From Aquatica leii (Eukaryota; Arthropoda; Insecta; Coleoptera; Lampyridae), in NCBI GenBank assembly GCA_035610365.1, contig CM069438.1, forward strand, positions 46,620,837-46,684,836: a DNA stretch of 64,000 nt. The letters run 5' to 3'. The translations under genes were made by a program, and so were the position numbers. Shown here piece by piece: positions 13,101 through 22,990 of this stretch. How positions within the stretch are numbered: the first letter of the stretch is position 1; every line of letters begins with the position of its first letter. The notes below the pieces were generated by a model. The model had not been told where the DNA came from and made no database searches. It saw only the letters and a program-made list of their open reading frames with translations.

Positions 13101-13620
13101 AACGGATGAATCGAACAATGGGCAAGTACTTAGCCAAGGTAGTGTCCGAACACCAAAGGGACTGGGATCAGTACTTGCACCTTTTCTTAATGGCATACCG
13201 ATCATCCGTTCACGAAAGCACAGGCCAAACACCATCCTGTGTCATGCTCGGTCGTGAGAAAAGATTACCATGCGATCTTCAATTTGGGCGAAGACCGGAA
13301 GGAGAAGTTGCTGAAGAAGATTACGTCAGCAAGCTGGCCAAGAGGTTAGACGAAGTACATGAAGAGGTCCGTAAAAACACACAAATTGCCAGTGACAGGA
13401 TGAAAACAAGATATGACGTCAAGGCGCAAAATGGTGGGTTTCAACCTGGCAATATGGTCTGGTTGTATAACCCTCAAAGGAGACGTGGTTTGTCGCCGAA
13501 GCTGCAAAGGCAATGGGAGGGCCCCTATGAAGTCGTGCAGCGTATTAACGACGTTATATACCGCATCCGAAAACCGCCCAGAGGCAAGCCAAAAATGGTC
13601 CACGTCGATTGTCTAGCCCC
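10150..13620 (+). CDS. Gypsy-1 pol: protease, RT, RNase H, integrase
   Basis: Domains in order: aspartic protease (near 10225, [16 protein letters not shown]); reverse transcriptase (about 11060-11560, with [20 protein letters not shown] and CVDYRQLND); RNase H (about 11870-12250, [17 protein letters not shown] and [14 protein letters not shown]); integrase (about 12590-13560). The integrase has [19 protein letters not shown], then a core with [21 protein letters not shown] and [21 protein letters not shown]-type C-terminal domain ends the block near 13620. This is the classic Gypsy order with integrase last. A macro domain follows instead of the usual end or chromodomain. The copy is broken in a few places. 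Confidence 0.92.
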
Positions 13621-13779
13621 GTTTGCTGGCGATAACCACAATGCGCAAGTTCAAGTCCGAACCAGAGTAATAAGTAGCAGAACCAGGAATCCAATCGAAG
13701 AAGTGGAGTTCGAGAAGTTTATGAACTTATACGGAGGTTCTGGAAAAGCTAGGTTCGGAGTTACTACCGAGGAACAACA

Positions 13780-14185
13780 AGACCTGTTCCAGACACAAAA
13801 AGATTACGCCATCGCACATTGCGACCTTGACATGTCCAAAGGGGTTGCAGTCGTGTTTAAAAAGAAGTTTGGGCAGCTAGATGAATTACGAAGACAGCAA
13901 CCGGCAGTCGGAAAAGTTTTAGGACTACGTGGTGACGGACGCTTCGTTTTCTATCTGGTCACCAAGAGATACTCACGTGTCAAACCGTTATACAAAGATC
14001 TGTGGCAAACATTATGGAGTCTCAAGAGAGAAATGGAGTTCCATCATGTTAAGAAATTGGCAGTACCCAAGCTTGGTTGTGCCTTAGATCAACTAAATTG
14101 AAAGACAGTTCGAAACATGTTGGAAGTCGTCTTCCGAGGAACAGGCATTCAAATGTTGGTCTGTAGTTACCAACCAAGGAGAATA
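13780..14185 (+). CDS. Gypsy-1 macro domain (TARG1/OARD1-like ADP-ribose hydrolase fold)
   Basis: Downstream of integrase the sequence reads through KDYAIAHCDLDMSKGVAVVF, FKKKFGQLDELRRQ, RFVFYLVTKRYSRVKPLYKD and KKLAVPKLGCALDQLN. These correspond in order to the macro-domain ADP-ribose-binding strand (AHCVS...GIAV.FKKKFG), the YLVTK strand and the P-x-x-GCGLD loop of TARG1-type hydrolases. The lysine of VTK and the aspartate of CALDQL sit where, as I recall, the catalytic Lys84 and Asp125 of human TARG1 lie. Macro domains of this type bind ADP-ribose and remove it from acidic residues. Presence in a Gypsy pol is unusual. A role against host PARP-type defence or in DNA damage at integration is inference. 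Confidence 0.85.
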
Positions 14186-14199
14186 TTGGGTCAAGAAAA

Positions 14200-14275
14200 G
14201 TCCATTTACTGTTACTTTTATGGTGAAGGAAATTGCCGAAATGAAGGAAGCTGCCGCTATCGCCACGATCCCTTT
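14200..14275 (+). CDS. Gypsy-1 CCCH zinc-finger motif at the end of the coding region
   Basis: Shortly after the macro domain the sequence contains CYFYGEGNCRNEGSCRYRH, a C-x7-C-x5-C-x3-H pattern typical of CCCH zinc fingers, which usually bind RNA. It is followed by a tail with FYRC and SVLGQNSPKKGAV just before the polypurine tract. A related motif ends the coding region of Gypsy-2, which argues against chance. Binding of the element's own RNA is a plausible role but is not shown. Confidence 0.75.
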
Positions 14276-14319
14276 TACCGGTGTCGCATCCAGTCTTCTG
14301 TTCTGGGACAGAACAGTCC

Positions 14320-14333
14320 TAAGAAGGGGGCAG
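14320..14333 (+). other. Gypsy-1 polypurine tract
   Basis: AAGAAGGGGGCAG lies directly before the TG of the right LTR, the expected place for plus-strand DNA priming. Confidence 0.85.
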
Positions 14334-14815
14334 TGAAACGTTCGAGAAATTACTTGCAAATGCAAGAGCCTTCTAGAAGCTGTTATCTATTTTCTAGAAG
14401 TTATAGCGAAAAGTAGGGAACGATCGAGAAGGATTTCCGTATGTCTATATTTAGCGACGAGACAGATCGTAGGTCAGTTATTGCCGTAAAGCGAATGCAG
14501 CAGTATTAAGAAGATTATTTAAGTGAAGATAAATAAGTGATTAGCACGTGCGAAGTTTTAGATAAATAACAGTGTAAACCGAATCGAGTGAACGTGACTT
14601 ATAGTGTAAACAAACAAGTGTAAAATCCGAGGACGTTATCTTATCGTAAGTGATAGTGTTATACAACGGTTATACATAAATTCGTGTAAGTGTTTTCATT
14701 AAATATTATTAGATTTAATTAGTTCGGTTAATTTAAAAGTGTACATATTTCTAGAATAAGTAAACATAATTTTTAATCGTTTAAATAAATTAGTTTTAAT
14801 AATACATTTGCAACA
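14334..14815 (+). repeat. Gypsy-1 right LTR
   Basis: 482 bases, TGAAACG... to ...TTGCAACA, followed at once by GTAT, the copy of the GTAT that precedes the left LTR. Relative to the left LTR it carries about 20 extra bases near 14380-14405, involving a repeated TTCTAGAAG. Its last ~125 bases do not align well with the left LTR. Confidence 0.85.
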
Positions 14816-14819
14816 GTAT

Positions 14820-15660
14820 TAAATAAATTGTTATTTCAAACATCTAAGGCTGTTAAAAATTCACAAGAAATTATTCCTACAGAAATTAAATATTTTTCAA
14901 TTCCTTATGTTAAAGATTTATCTTTTAAGTCAAAAAAAAATTATTAATTTATGTAACCCTACCGTTAAAATTGCTTATAAAAACATCTTAATTTTACGTT
15001 CTGCTTTCTCAAAATTAAAAGATATTGTTTCACAAAACTTAAAATCAAATGTAGTTTATAAAATTTCTTGATTTAATTGTAATTAATGTTATATTGGGCA
15101 GACAGGAAGATTATTAGTTGATAGAATTACTTCACATAAAGGTGACATTAAATTAAACAAACCTAGTTGTATGTTATCAATTCATTGTAATCAGAATTTG
15201 CATTCTCCGGACTATAACTCTATCAAAATTTTAGATGAAGAGAATAACCAACAAAAACTTTTTAGAAATGTTATTATTAGGTGTGAAACTTCAATAAACA
15301 AAAGAACTGACATTGAAGGTATCAGTATAATTTCTTTTCATCTTTTACCGATAATTAAATAATTTATTTATCTATATTTAAGTTTCTTAAATTCATTTTT
15401 TCATTCACATATTGATAATTTTGCAGTTAATTTTTTTTTCAATTATCAACTTACTTGTTAATTTGTCAATTTGACATATTTCAATTTAAAAATATAATTT
15501 AACGCTGTCGAAGTTTGTGTGAACTTCTATAATTGTAATATTAATATTTTTTAAATAATGTTCTGTGCAATTATATTAGAAATTTTAGTTTTCCTGATGA
15601 AGCAACAAATTTGTTGCGAAAGCTTGAAAAAATAAAAAAAATAGATAATTCAGGTTTTAC
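14820..15660 (+). mobile_element. Penelope-like element PLE-1, right part (GIY-YIG endonuclease and 3' end)
   Basis: Continues PLE-1 after Gypsy-1. It contains FSIPYVKDLSFK, the entry into the endonuclease. A GIY-YIG-like segment follows with CYIGQTGRLLVDRITSHKGD, then IHCNQNLHSPDYNSIKILDE (about 15090-15355). Penelope-like elements use this single-strand endonuclease for target-primed insertion. The 3' noncoding part ends in a hammerhead-like CTGATGA...GAAA motif near 15594-15622, before an A-rich tail. The copy is degenerate. Confidence 0.85.
15594..15622 (+). ncRNA. Hammerhead-ribozyme-like core in the PLE-1 3' region
   Basis: CTGATGA is followed by a perfect 16-base palindrome (GCAACAAATTTGTTGC) able to form stem II, then GAAA. 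This is the conserved core of hammerhead ribozymes, which are known in the terminal repeats of Penelope-like elements. Stems I and III and the cleavage triplet could not be assigned, so self-cleavage is not established. Confidence 0.45.
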
Positions 15661-17430
15661 TTCCCAATAAAACAATTAGAAAATTTATAGATATATATAC
15701 ATATTTTTTTCTCAAATTGTTTCACATTGTTCTTAACATCACAGAGCCCCGATAGCAGCAATAATAGATAATTATTCAAATAGTATGAATGCTGGCAGTT
15801 ATTCCTGTGACTTCTAAGTACTAAGAAATTAAAATAACTTCAAATCTTTCTTAAGTTGCAACATTATCCTGTCAGATCCTGATAGAGCTGACACGAACTG
15901 CGTACATCTCATATGTCAAAGACAGACACAAAATTGTGATCATTTTAAAGAACCGTATAAGGAAAAGTCAACGTTATGTAAGTAAGTTGATTTGTACGAA
16001 ACATTTCAATAAAGTTTACGCATATTTTACGTAAAAAAATATAAGTTAATAAAATACAACAAAAACGATAAAAAAAAGAAAGAGTTGTAGCAAGTTTTCC
16101 AACTTGAAAAATCCGGATAACAGGTAAATATTATAAGAATGAAACGCGAAAATACACCCCAAGTGTATTTAGCTTATGATAAAGCACAAGAAAAAAGTTT
16201 TAAGAGAAATCATCTTATACGATATAAAAGCAAATATCTTTTTTGAAGTAGTAATCCTCGTCTCAGTTTAGTCGATAACTGGGTAGGTACGTTTAAAACC
16301 CGCAAATCCAGGCTTGCAATCTTATGTAGTAGAAAATCGAGAACCAATAGGCTGTAAGATTCGAATCCCAAACAATTTAAAACAATAGGTTGCAAACTTG
16401 AAGCACAAACAGAATTAGATTAGACGTTTTACAATAGTTCATCGAGAGCTTCGTGTAATTGAAGAAGCCGTACGAGAATAATTAGTTTTTCGTGTAGCGA
16501 TTAAAATGATTTATTTTGTGCTTCGTGCGGATGTATAAGAAAGAACGAATTTATTACATACCTTTTTAAAAAAGAAACAACGATGTATCTTAGAGAAATA
16601 AAAAAAAACGCATGGAATTCCTATTTGTATTAAAATTTTTCATATCTCAAATATCACAATAGCGGGCAATTCAAAGCCGAATTTACTTACTGTATTTTTT
16701 TGTTGAAACACACATACACAAAAGCATTTATTTTAAAGTATACATCTGTAGAGCGATAAATTTTCTAAACACAATAGGATGAAAAGCGTCAGTTGTATTC
16801 CCAAACGGAATTATTTAAGGAATCAATTATAATACCCAGGTCAAAACTATAACCTCATCATCTGTCTTAGCCCGTGTTTGGAACGAAATTTATGATAAAC
16901 GTTTATCTTCCAGGTATATAAAAATGAAAAATAAGGAAAGTAAAAATAAACTCGGGGAAATTCTGAATGCTATCAAATGCATTAATCTAAACGTATGCTG
17001 ACAACGGGTGTAGGAAAACAAGCAAAAATAGAAGATTCGTCGAGGAAAACACAAATTGAAATGATTACATTTTCCGGGTACCTCCTACTCGTAATGATGT
17101 TAAATTTTACTTAAATACGTGTATTTGCTCGAATGCATACAGCATACGAATTGTTACTTAAATTGATGTAAGAGCACCTGTATGCAATGAGTCTCAATAC
17201 GCTTAAACAATTTTTTCCACAATACGTCAGCTTCAAACGTTTTATTTTTATTGTAGTTTACAATCTGCTCTAATAAGCAATGAGTAAATTTAGTGAATTT
17301 ATAATGTTAATTTCCAGTAAAATGTTCCATTGAGAATTAAGATACATGTTGTAACGTGAATTTAAAATATTTCATTAAAAACTAAGGGCTAAATACAGTA
17401 AGCAAATAATGAACAAAATAAAAAAAAATA
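15661..17430. other. AT-rich stretch, nothing recognised
   Basis: No protein motif, RNA gene or repeat with a partner in the window was found. A GATTCGAATCCC string near 16350 resembles a tRNA B box but has no cloverleaf around it. Confidence 0.5.
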
Positions 17431-17531
17431 AATGGTTTAATTTATATCTAGAACGTTATTTTCTTATCGCTTCTAGGAGTATTCTTCATTTTCTTTAACC
17501 TTGGAACACTTTTCGGAAACCGAATGTAACA
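17431..17531 (-). repeat. Gypsy-2 terminal copy (3' side)
   Basis: Directly after the polypurine tract (AAGGAGGGAGCAG on the minus strand) the sequence starts TGTTACATTCGG. It contains AGAAGCGATAAGAAAATAACG, trimmed here as GCGATAAGAAAATAACG, matching the copy at 25940-26040. Only about 100 bases align between the copies, at roughly 75-80 % by eye. Confidence 0.65.
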
Positions 17532-17599
17532 CTGCTCCCTCCTTAGATTCGTTCTGTTCCAGAACAGGTTCAAACTTAAAGCATTTGTAAAAAGAGTCA

Positions 17600-17660
17600 T
17601 GACGGCAATTTTTGCATCGACCTTGTTGATAGTAATTGCAATCCACAGTCTTGTCGTTCT
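17600..17660 (-). CDS. Gypsy-2 CCCH-like zinc-finger motif
   Basis: The minus strand reads CNYYQQGRCKNCRHDSFYKC, followed by FEPVLEQNESKEGAV. Both line up with the Gypsy-1 tail (CYFYGEGNCRNEGSCRYRH, then SVLGQNSPKKGAV). The shared tail position, just before the polypurine tract, supports one ancestral architecture. Confidence 0.7.
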
Positions 17661-17689
17661 CAGTCGTGATTTTCAAGTTATAGCTGCCA

Positions 17690-18078
17690 ATCAACGCTTG
17701 AGTTTGTGTATCCTGGAATATGACATCCTCCCATCCAGTTGGTTTAAACCGCAGCCAAGCTTGGAGATCCCCAGTTTTCTGATGTTGTTTCGCATGACGT
17801 GGTCTTTCAGATCTAGCAAGGCGTTTCATAGGTCTGTGTATTCAGGCTTCTGATGAGACCACTCCTTGATAACTAAATAGTAGATAGACCGTTGATGATA
17901 CTGCATAATCAAAACTCTTCTTATTGTAGGTCGCTGTTTTCAAAGTTTATCCCAGCGTCCAAACTTTCTCTTCAACACTACGGCAATCCCTCTGGAAATG
18001 TGCAAGTCTTGGGCAACACAGTGTGTAAGGTGCAAGTGCAACAGATCTTGTTGTACTTCTGTGGTCGCTCCAAACTTT
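17690..18078 (-). CDS. Gypsy-2 macro domain remnant
   Basis: The minus strand shows LTHCVAQDLHISRGIAVVLK with RKFGRWDKL, then IYYLVIKEWSHQKPEYTDL, then IRKLGISKLGCGLNQLD, and a final segment with ALIGSYNLK. Each block matches the Gypsy-1 macro domain in order and spacing. Divergence between the two is large, which means the domain was already present in their common ancestor. The copy is a fossil. Confidence 0.8.
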
Positions 18079-18117
18079 AATTACGGGATTTCATTATATG
18101 TAGAGAAAGAGGAGGAA

Positions 18118-19785
18118 CAAAACGTGGACCCACCAAACCTTCCAAACTTGCTTGTCTTTGCTTAATTGTTTGAATTAAGAAGAGGCAACTTCATTAAAAA
18201 CTTAAAGACAAGTTGCCACGGGTTCCAACTTTGGGGCATCAGGCAACCCAGTTGTATATACCCTTCCGTGCGTATTGGGGTACTGCGTAAGGTGAGCTTC
18301 ATTTCCGTCGTACTCGTGGGACATATATGAAACTACTTTTACAACAATTAAAAAAGGACGAGGACTAAGCAGAACCAAAAATATTGATTGATCTTAAGCG
18401 CAAACCCAAAAAACTTTAAAAGCTTTATGGGGCGGCTAGGCAAAAGCTAACAAAACAAAAAAAACCAAGAGGTCGGGCGACCGATTTTATTCTAACGGCA
18501 AGAAAACGTAAACAAAACCTATCTGTACAAGAACAAAAGCAGACACGTCAAGAACTAGACGGCGCACGCAATTGTATCAACTTCCGGAATAGCAAAGCCG
18601 CAAAAGTGTAACTTTTCCAGCAGTAGCACAACGGTGCCACTAAAGCAACTGGTAAAACAAAGCCTAGGGAACAAAGAAACCAAAAAATATATTTGAAGAT
18701 ACTCTGACGGGAATTGTTTTTGCAATCATACTAAAAAGGTTCCATAAAAACATCATCAGTCCTAAAGCATCCGATTTTCGAAACTCGGATGGATTGACGA
18801 ACTGGAGAAAGTACAAGCTTCTCCGCGTTGTTCAAAAATGTACCTATAAAAAAGGATTTCTGATAATAACGTGTGCAAACGAGGCATCCAGAAAGTGGCT
18901 AATTTCTACGTTAAACAAAAAGAAGCTACTGAAGGAAAATAAAAAACTTAAGATTATTTATCTTAAAAACCTTCCGGCACTCAAACTTGGGTCTCGGAAA
19001 CAGTACTGAAATCGGCTACTTTACTAAAAAGAATGTCGGTATAGAACAACATCAGTACCCAACTTGTGCACAACTCTTGTACATGCATCATTGTAAAAAA
19101 TGCATTAAACTTAATGCCGTTGTGGGATTTGTGTTCTAGAGACCTAGTGGCAGCTTAAATATCTCTAGTAGAAGAAGGCATCAGGAAAGAGTTTATTATC
19201 GAAACTGGTTACCTTCTCTACGACCATGCAAGACCACCACCGCCAGAAAAATCTAACTACTGATTAACAGTATGTCTAACAAACGGTTGTTTATCGGTAT
19301 GCGATGCCAATACACACCACACCCTGTAGGAGAGCACGTACACAAATCCTAGAAGTAAACAAAATTTAGAATTAATCTTAAAATTTAATTTAGAAATAAT
19401 AAATGACAGAGATGCGCTTATATTTATAACCGTGTCACGCAGTGAAGTTATTGCTTTTTAGTCCAAAAACGAGCAAAGTGATTAAAATGTGGCATGTATC
19501 AGATGAATCTTTTTTATCTGATCATAGACCCATTTAATTCAACATTGAATCAGATGTGTAATAGAGTGCAGAAACCCGAAGAAAACCGACTGAGTGTTGA
19601 TCGAGATACGGGTTGACTTGGGTTCTTAAGGTACTCCAGTTATCATCAAACTCCCGACAAGAGAGAATCCTATGTGACGGAGTATCAGGAACACTACACG
19701 ACAAACGTCGGTTGTTACCTGCAACGCTAATGAGTTTCAGAGTTTCATAAGTCTTGTTATAGTAGAGAATCCACAACTATGTTCA
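18118..19785 (+). mobile_element. LINE fragment A (ORF1 with DUF4780-like domain, endonuclease end), plus strand
   Basis: Plus-strand coding remnant inside Gypsy-2. The segment at 18790-19008 reads WRKYKLLRVVQKCTYKKGFL and IITCANEASRKWLIST, resembling the DUF4780 domain found in ORF1-type proteins of insect non-LTR elements. Further on, WHVSDESFLSDHRPI (about 19488-19535) is the end of an apurinic-type LINE endonuclease. The remainder of ORF2 is missing, and sequence of the opposite-strand LINE B follows. Many stops, so a decayed copy. Confidence 0.65.
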
Positions 19786-19789
19786 ACAA

Positions 19790-22700
19790 AATCGGTCTGA
19801 AAACGGATCCTTATAAGCATCCTTTCGTCAGTTGTTTTGTGTAGGAAGAACTAAAAACGTGATCGAGCAACTAGATAAATAACTGGGAATAACGCGCACG
19901 GCTTCTGCATGCATTCTTTTAACGACAAAAACTTCAATTATTGATGACCACCATACGTTATTAAACGCTCCCTAAATGTCTATAAAAATGCAGAGTCTGT
20001 AGTTGAAGACGTTCGTTTGTACTTTCGTCATTAATTTACGAATAGCGTCCGTCGATTTGCCGGGAACGAAACCGTACTGGCTGAGATAAAATAATCTTTG
20101 TGAAGGAATGATGTCATATATTTTCTTTAACAGTACACGTTCTAATAAGTTGCCAAGTTCTGATCAGACGATATGAACTGGAGTTCGAGATATTCTTCTT
20201 ACCAGGCTTGAGAATCGTTACTAGCCTACCAGTTTTCCAATTATGTGGAAAATACCCGCATTGAACGCAAAAGTTAAATAGGTCAATGAACGTAGAAGAG
20301 AGGGAATCTTGTACAACTGTTCTTAGTACGTTACAGTGTACTCCGTCGGGTCCGGAAACTTTATCTTTAGGAATTCTGCTAGCCACCGACGCTATATCCT
20401 TTTTTGTAACCACCCCATTCATGTCAGGACTCAATACTTGCGAAAGATTAGGTTCTAATTTGGGCTTAGTAACTATCGTCGTCTGGGAACAATAAACTAT
20501 CTATTGACTTGATTGTGTCAAGCTCTGTGAGAATGTATCTGTCACCGTTACAAACGTTAGAGCATGGTTGAGTTGTGAGGATATCCTATAAACTAATCCC
20601 CACAAACTTGTCACCAAACTTCTCTCTAAAAACCTTTGCCGTAAGCTAAATTTGTTGTTCTTCACCGCCAGTTTATAGTGGTAAAGCGCGACCTTGTACG
20701 AATTTAGCCATTGAGTTTTTAGCTTTGCTCGGGCTTTTTGAGTATGCTTTCTTAAGCAACGTACGACCTGCTTTATCCTATCTAGCTTTGGACTCCACGG
20801 TACACAAGCTTTAGAGTTTGAGCGAACTTAGTTTAAGTCATTCTGGCTAGATTCAAGGATCAGCCTGGTCAACTTATTAATGGAGACGTCTATAAAATTA
20901 GGATTGCGAAACTTAGCTACACGTGGAAGATAAGTAGGAAGTAGAGCGCTAACAGGTGTGTTCAGCTTGACAAGATCATTGAGGATATGCTTAAGAATCG
21001 GAACCGACTTAAGATTTTTGACGGTTAAATCAAAACGTATCAGTCAGTGGTCACTTTCAATCACCTTTGGAATAACTTTCCAGTTAGAAATTTTTCTAGC
21101 TAAAAATTGTGATGTTAATATTACATAGATTTTTGAATTACTTTAGTGACTAGCAAAGGTAAAAGGTTGATCAGGCTTATTCACATATAAATCACATTCG
21201 CCCACAAGGTCTTCCACACTTCTGCCTCCTTTGTCGGTCTGCAAGAAATGCCAAAGCAGTGATTTTGCATTGAAATCTCCTGCTATAATAATCTGGATGC
21301 CATTTAGTTCGTCCAAAACTATATCTAGATGTTGTAGATGATTACGAGCATCTTGGTGGTAAACGCCGACGATGCCCAAGAAAGTGTTTTTAACGGTGAT
21401 CATGGATACAGCAGTACAGTCATTAGTTAGATGACTGAGGGTAACTACTACGACGGGCTCCGCGGTATTGTAAGCAATAGCCGAGAAATACCGCATAGAA
21501 ATGGATGCCGTGATCCTGTTGAAGGGCTAGGCCGTACTAGCAAATCTATACTCTGAACCAGAATTATACACATATGGCTCTTGGGTCAGTAGAATGTCTA
21601 TGTCATTGTTCGAAGAGAAGCCCATGATTTCCATGGTCGCAGCACGAGAACTCTAAAGATTCACTTGCACAATCCTGAGAGTCAAAGAATCGTTCTCACT
21701 TTTTATAATCGGTATGAGGCATCTTGGCGTCAAGCTTCTTTAAGTACGCCGGGCAGTTGTTATAAGACGCCTTGACTTTTATCCAATCGCTTTTATGACC
21801 ATATCTTATGCAATTAGGGCATATAGGGTCTCCTGCAGTTTTTGGGAAATTTTTTGTATCGTGCTTTTCAGCACAATTAACACATTAAAACTCGCTCATG
21901 CAGTCACTTTGTTAGTGACCGAACTTCTGGCACTTGGAACATCTTAAGATGGGCACATGGTCATTGACCCTGCATGAATTCCAGGCTACATATACTGGAC
22001 GGTTAGCCATTAGATACTTTCGTACCTCCAAAGTTACTTCGATAACGTAATTTTGAGATGTTCCTTAGCCTGTTTAACTATATTGTCAGAGGCGGTATCG
22101 AAATTTTATTTGTGGATCGCCTCTTTCAACTGCTCGGGAAAAAAGTTACATGGGACGTCTGAGAGAGAAATCCTAGGAAGGGCTTTGCCTTGTGGTCTGA
22201 TTACAAGGCTGGGATTGTTAAGGATATTTGCAAAGATTTTAGACAAGTCAGTATTTTTAGCTTCAGTCAAACGGAGTTTTGTCCAACTTCTGTGACTCGG
22301 TCTAATCGTAGACCGAGCGTGGTAAGATTAAAAACCTTTATTAGAGTGGTTTAGTCTCGTCAGCTGTTTTAAAATTTATCTTTTTTTGGCCAAAGTGGAT
22401 TTCCGAAATATGAATTGGATGCAGGAGAATACACCCAATAGCTCTGTACGTCTGGCAACAAATTCTTTAACTTGGACGTAATCAGGACTTCTGCGTCAAA
22501 AGATTCTTCCATAGTAGTTCTGGAAAATGTCAGAATTGACATCATCGTCGTCGTCTTTATGACATAGTTTGGAGCAACAGGATTACACCTCCATAATGGA
22601 GGTTAAAAGAGTAAGAGAAGTTGCGCGTGACAGCGCAGCTTTCTGGGATTACAACCAGTGACTAGTGCCGACTTAACCCTTTTAGCCGTGCAACAGGAGA

Positions 22701-22990
22701 TTATTGACGTGTAGGTCTTATTACCTGAGCTTCGTTGCTCACCTTTAACTTTGAGAAAGTAGGGATCTAAAGCTTTTCGTGGTAAGGAACTAACACTAAT
22801 AGAAAATTGCAATATAATGAATAAATAAATAAATGACTATATAGTAGCCTGGTCTTTATACCAGGAATCGCAGTTGCTCACATGTTAGAAAATAGCATCT
22901 ATTTAAGCTTTAGCTAAAAGTAAACAATTTACTCGCAACTTGAAGAGAAACCAGATTCCATTAGGTAGGCATGAACTACTAGAAGTCTGT
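19790..22990 (-). mobile_element. LINE B, R1-like non-LTR retrotransposon, minus strand
   Basis: Minus-strand order: ORF1 (about 22812-21700) ending in CCHC zinc knuckles (CPNCIRYGHKSDW); endonuclease (about 21650-21130, with IIIAGDFNAKSLLWH); reverse transcriptase (about 20500-19790, with KVSGPDGVHCNVLRTVVQ, FPHNWKTGRLVTILKPGKK, LSQYGFVPGKSTDAI and GAFNNVWW). The N-terminal RT motifs and FDNVWW-type motif point to the R1 group. The 3' half of RT and the 3' end are absent, and stops are numerous. Its right edge against Gypsy-2 integrase near 22990 is approximate. Confidence 0.8.

Larger units (their letters stand above)
8385..14815 (+). mobile_element. Gypsy-1: LTR retrotransposon with a macro domain and CCCH motif after the integrase
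   Basis: A Ty3/Gypsy element with left LTR, coiled-coil gag, protease, RT, RNase H, integrase, macro domain, CCCH motif, polypurine tract and right LTR. It sits inside PLE-1, flanked by the four-base duplication GTAT (8381-8384 and 14816-14819). It looks nearly whole with a handful of breaks, so it is a fairly recent fossil: the aligned part of the two LTRs differs at about 4-5 % of sites by hand count, leaving aside one small indel. The LTRs start TGAAACG and the right one ends CAACA. The macro and zinc-finger tail is not a standard Gypsy part. Confidence 0.93.

Noticed and set aside
16330-16360. tRNA-like B box (GATTCGAATCCC)
   Set aside because: No A box at the right distance and no cloverleaf arms; likely chance.
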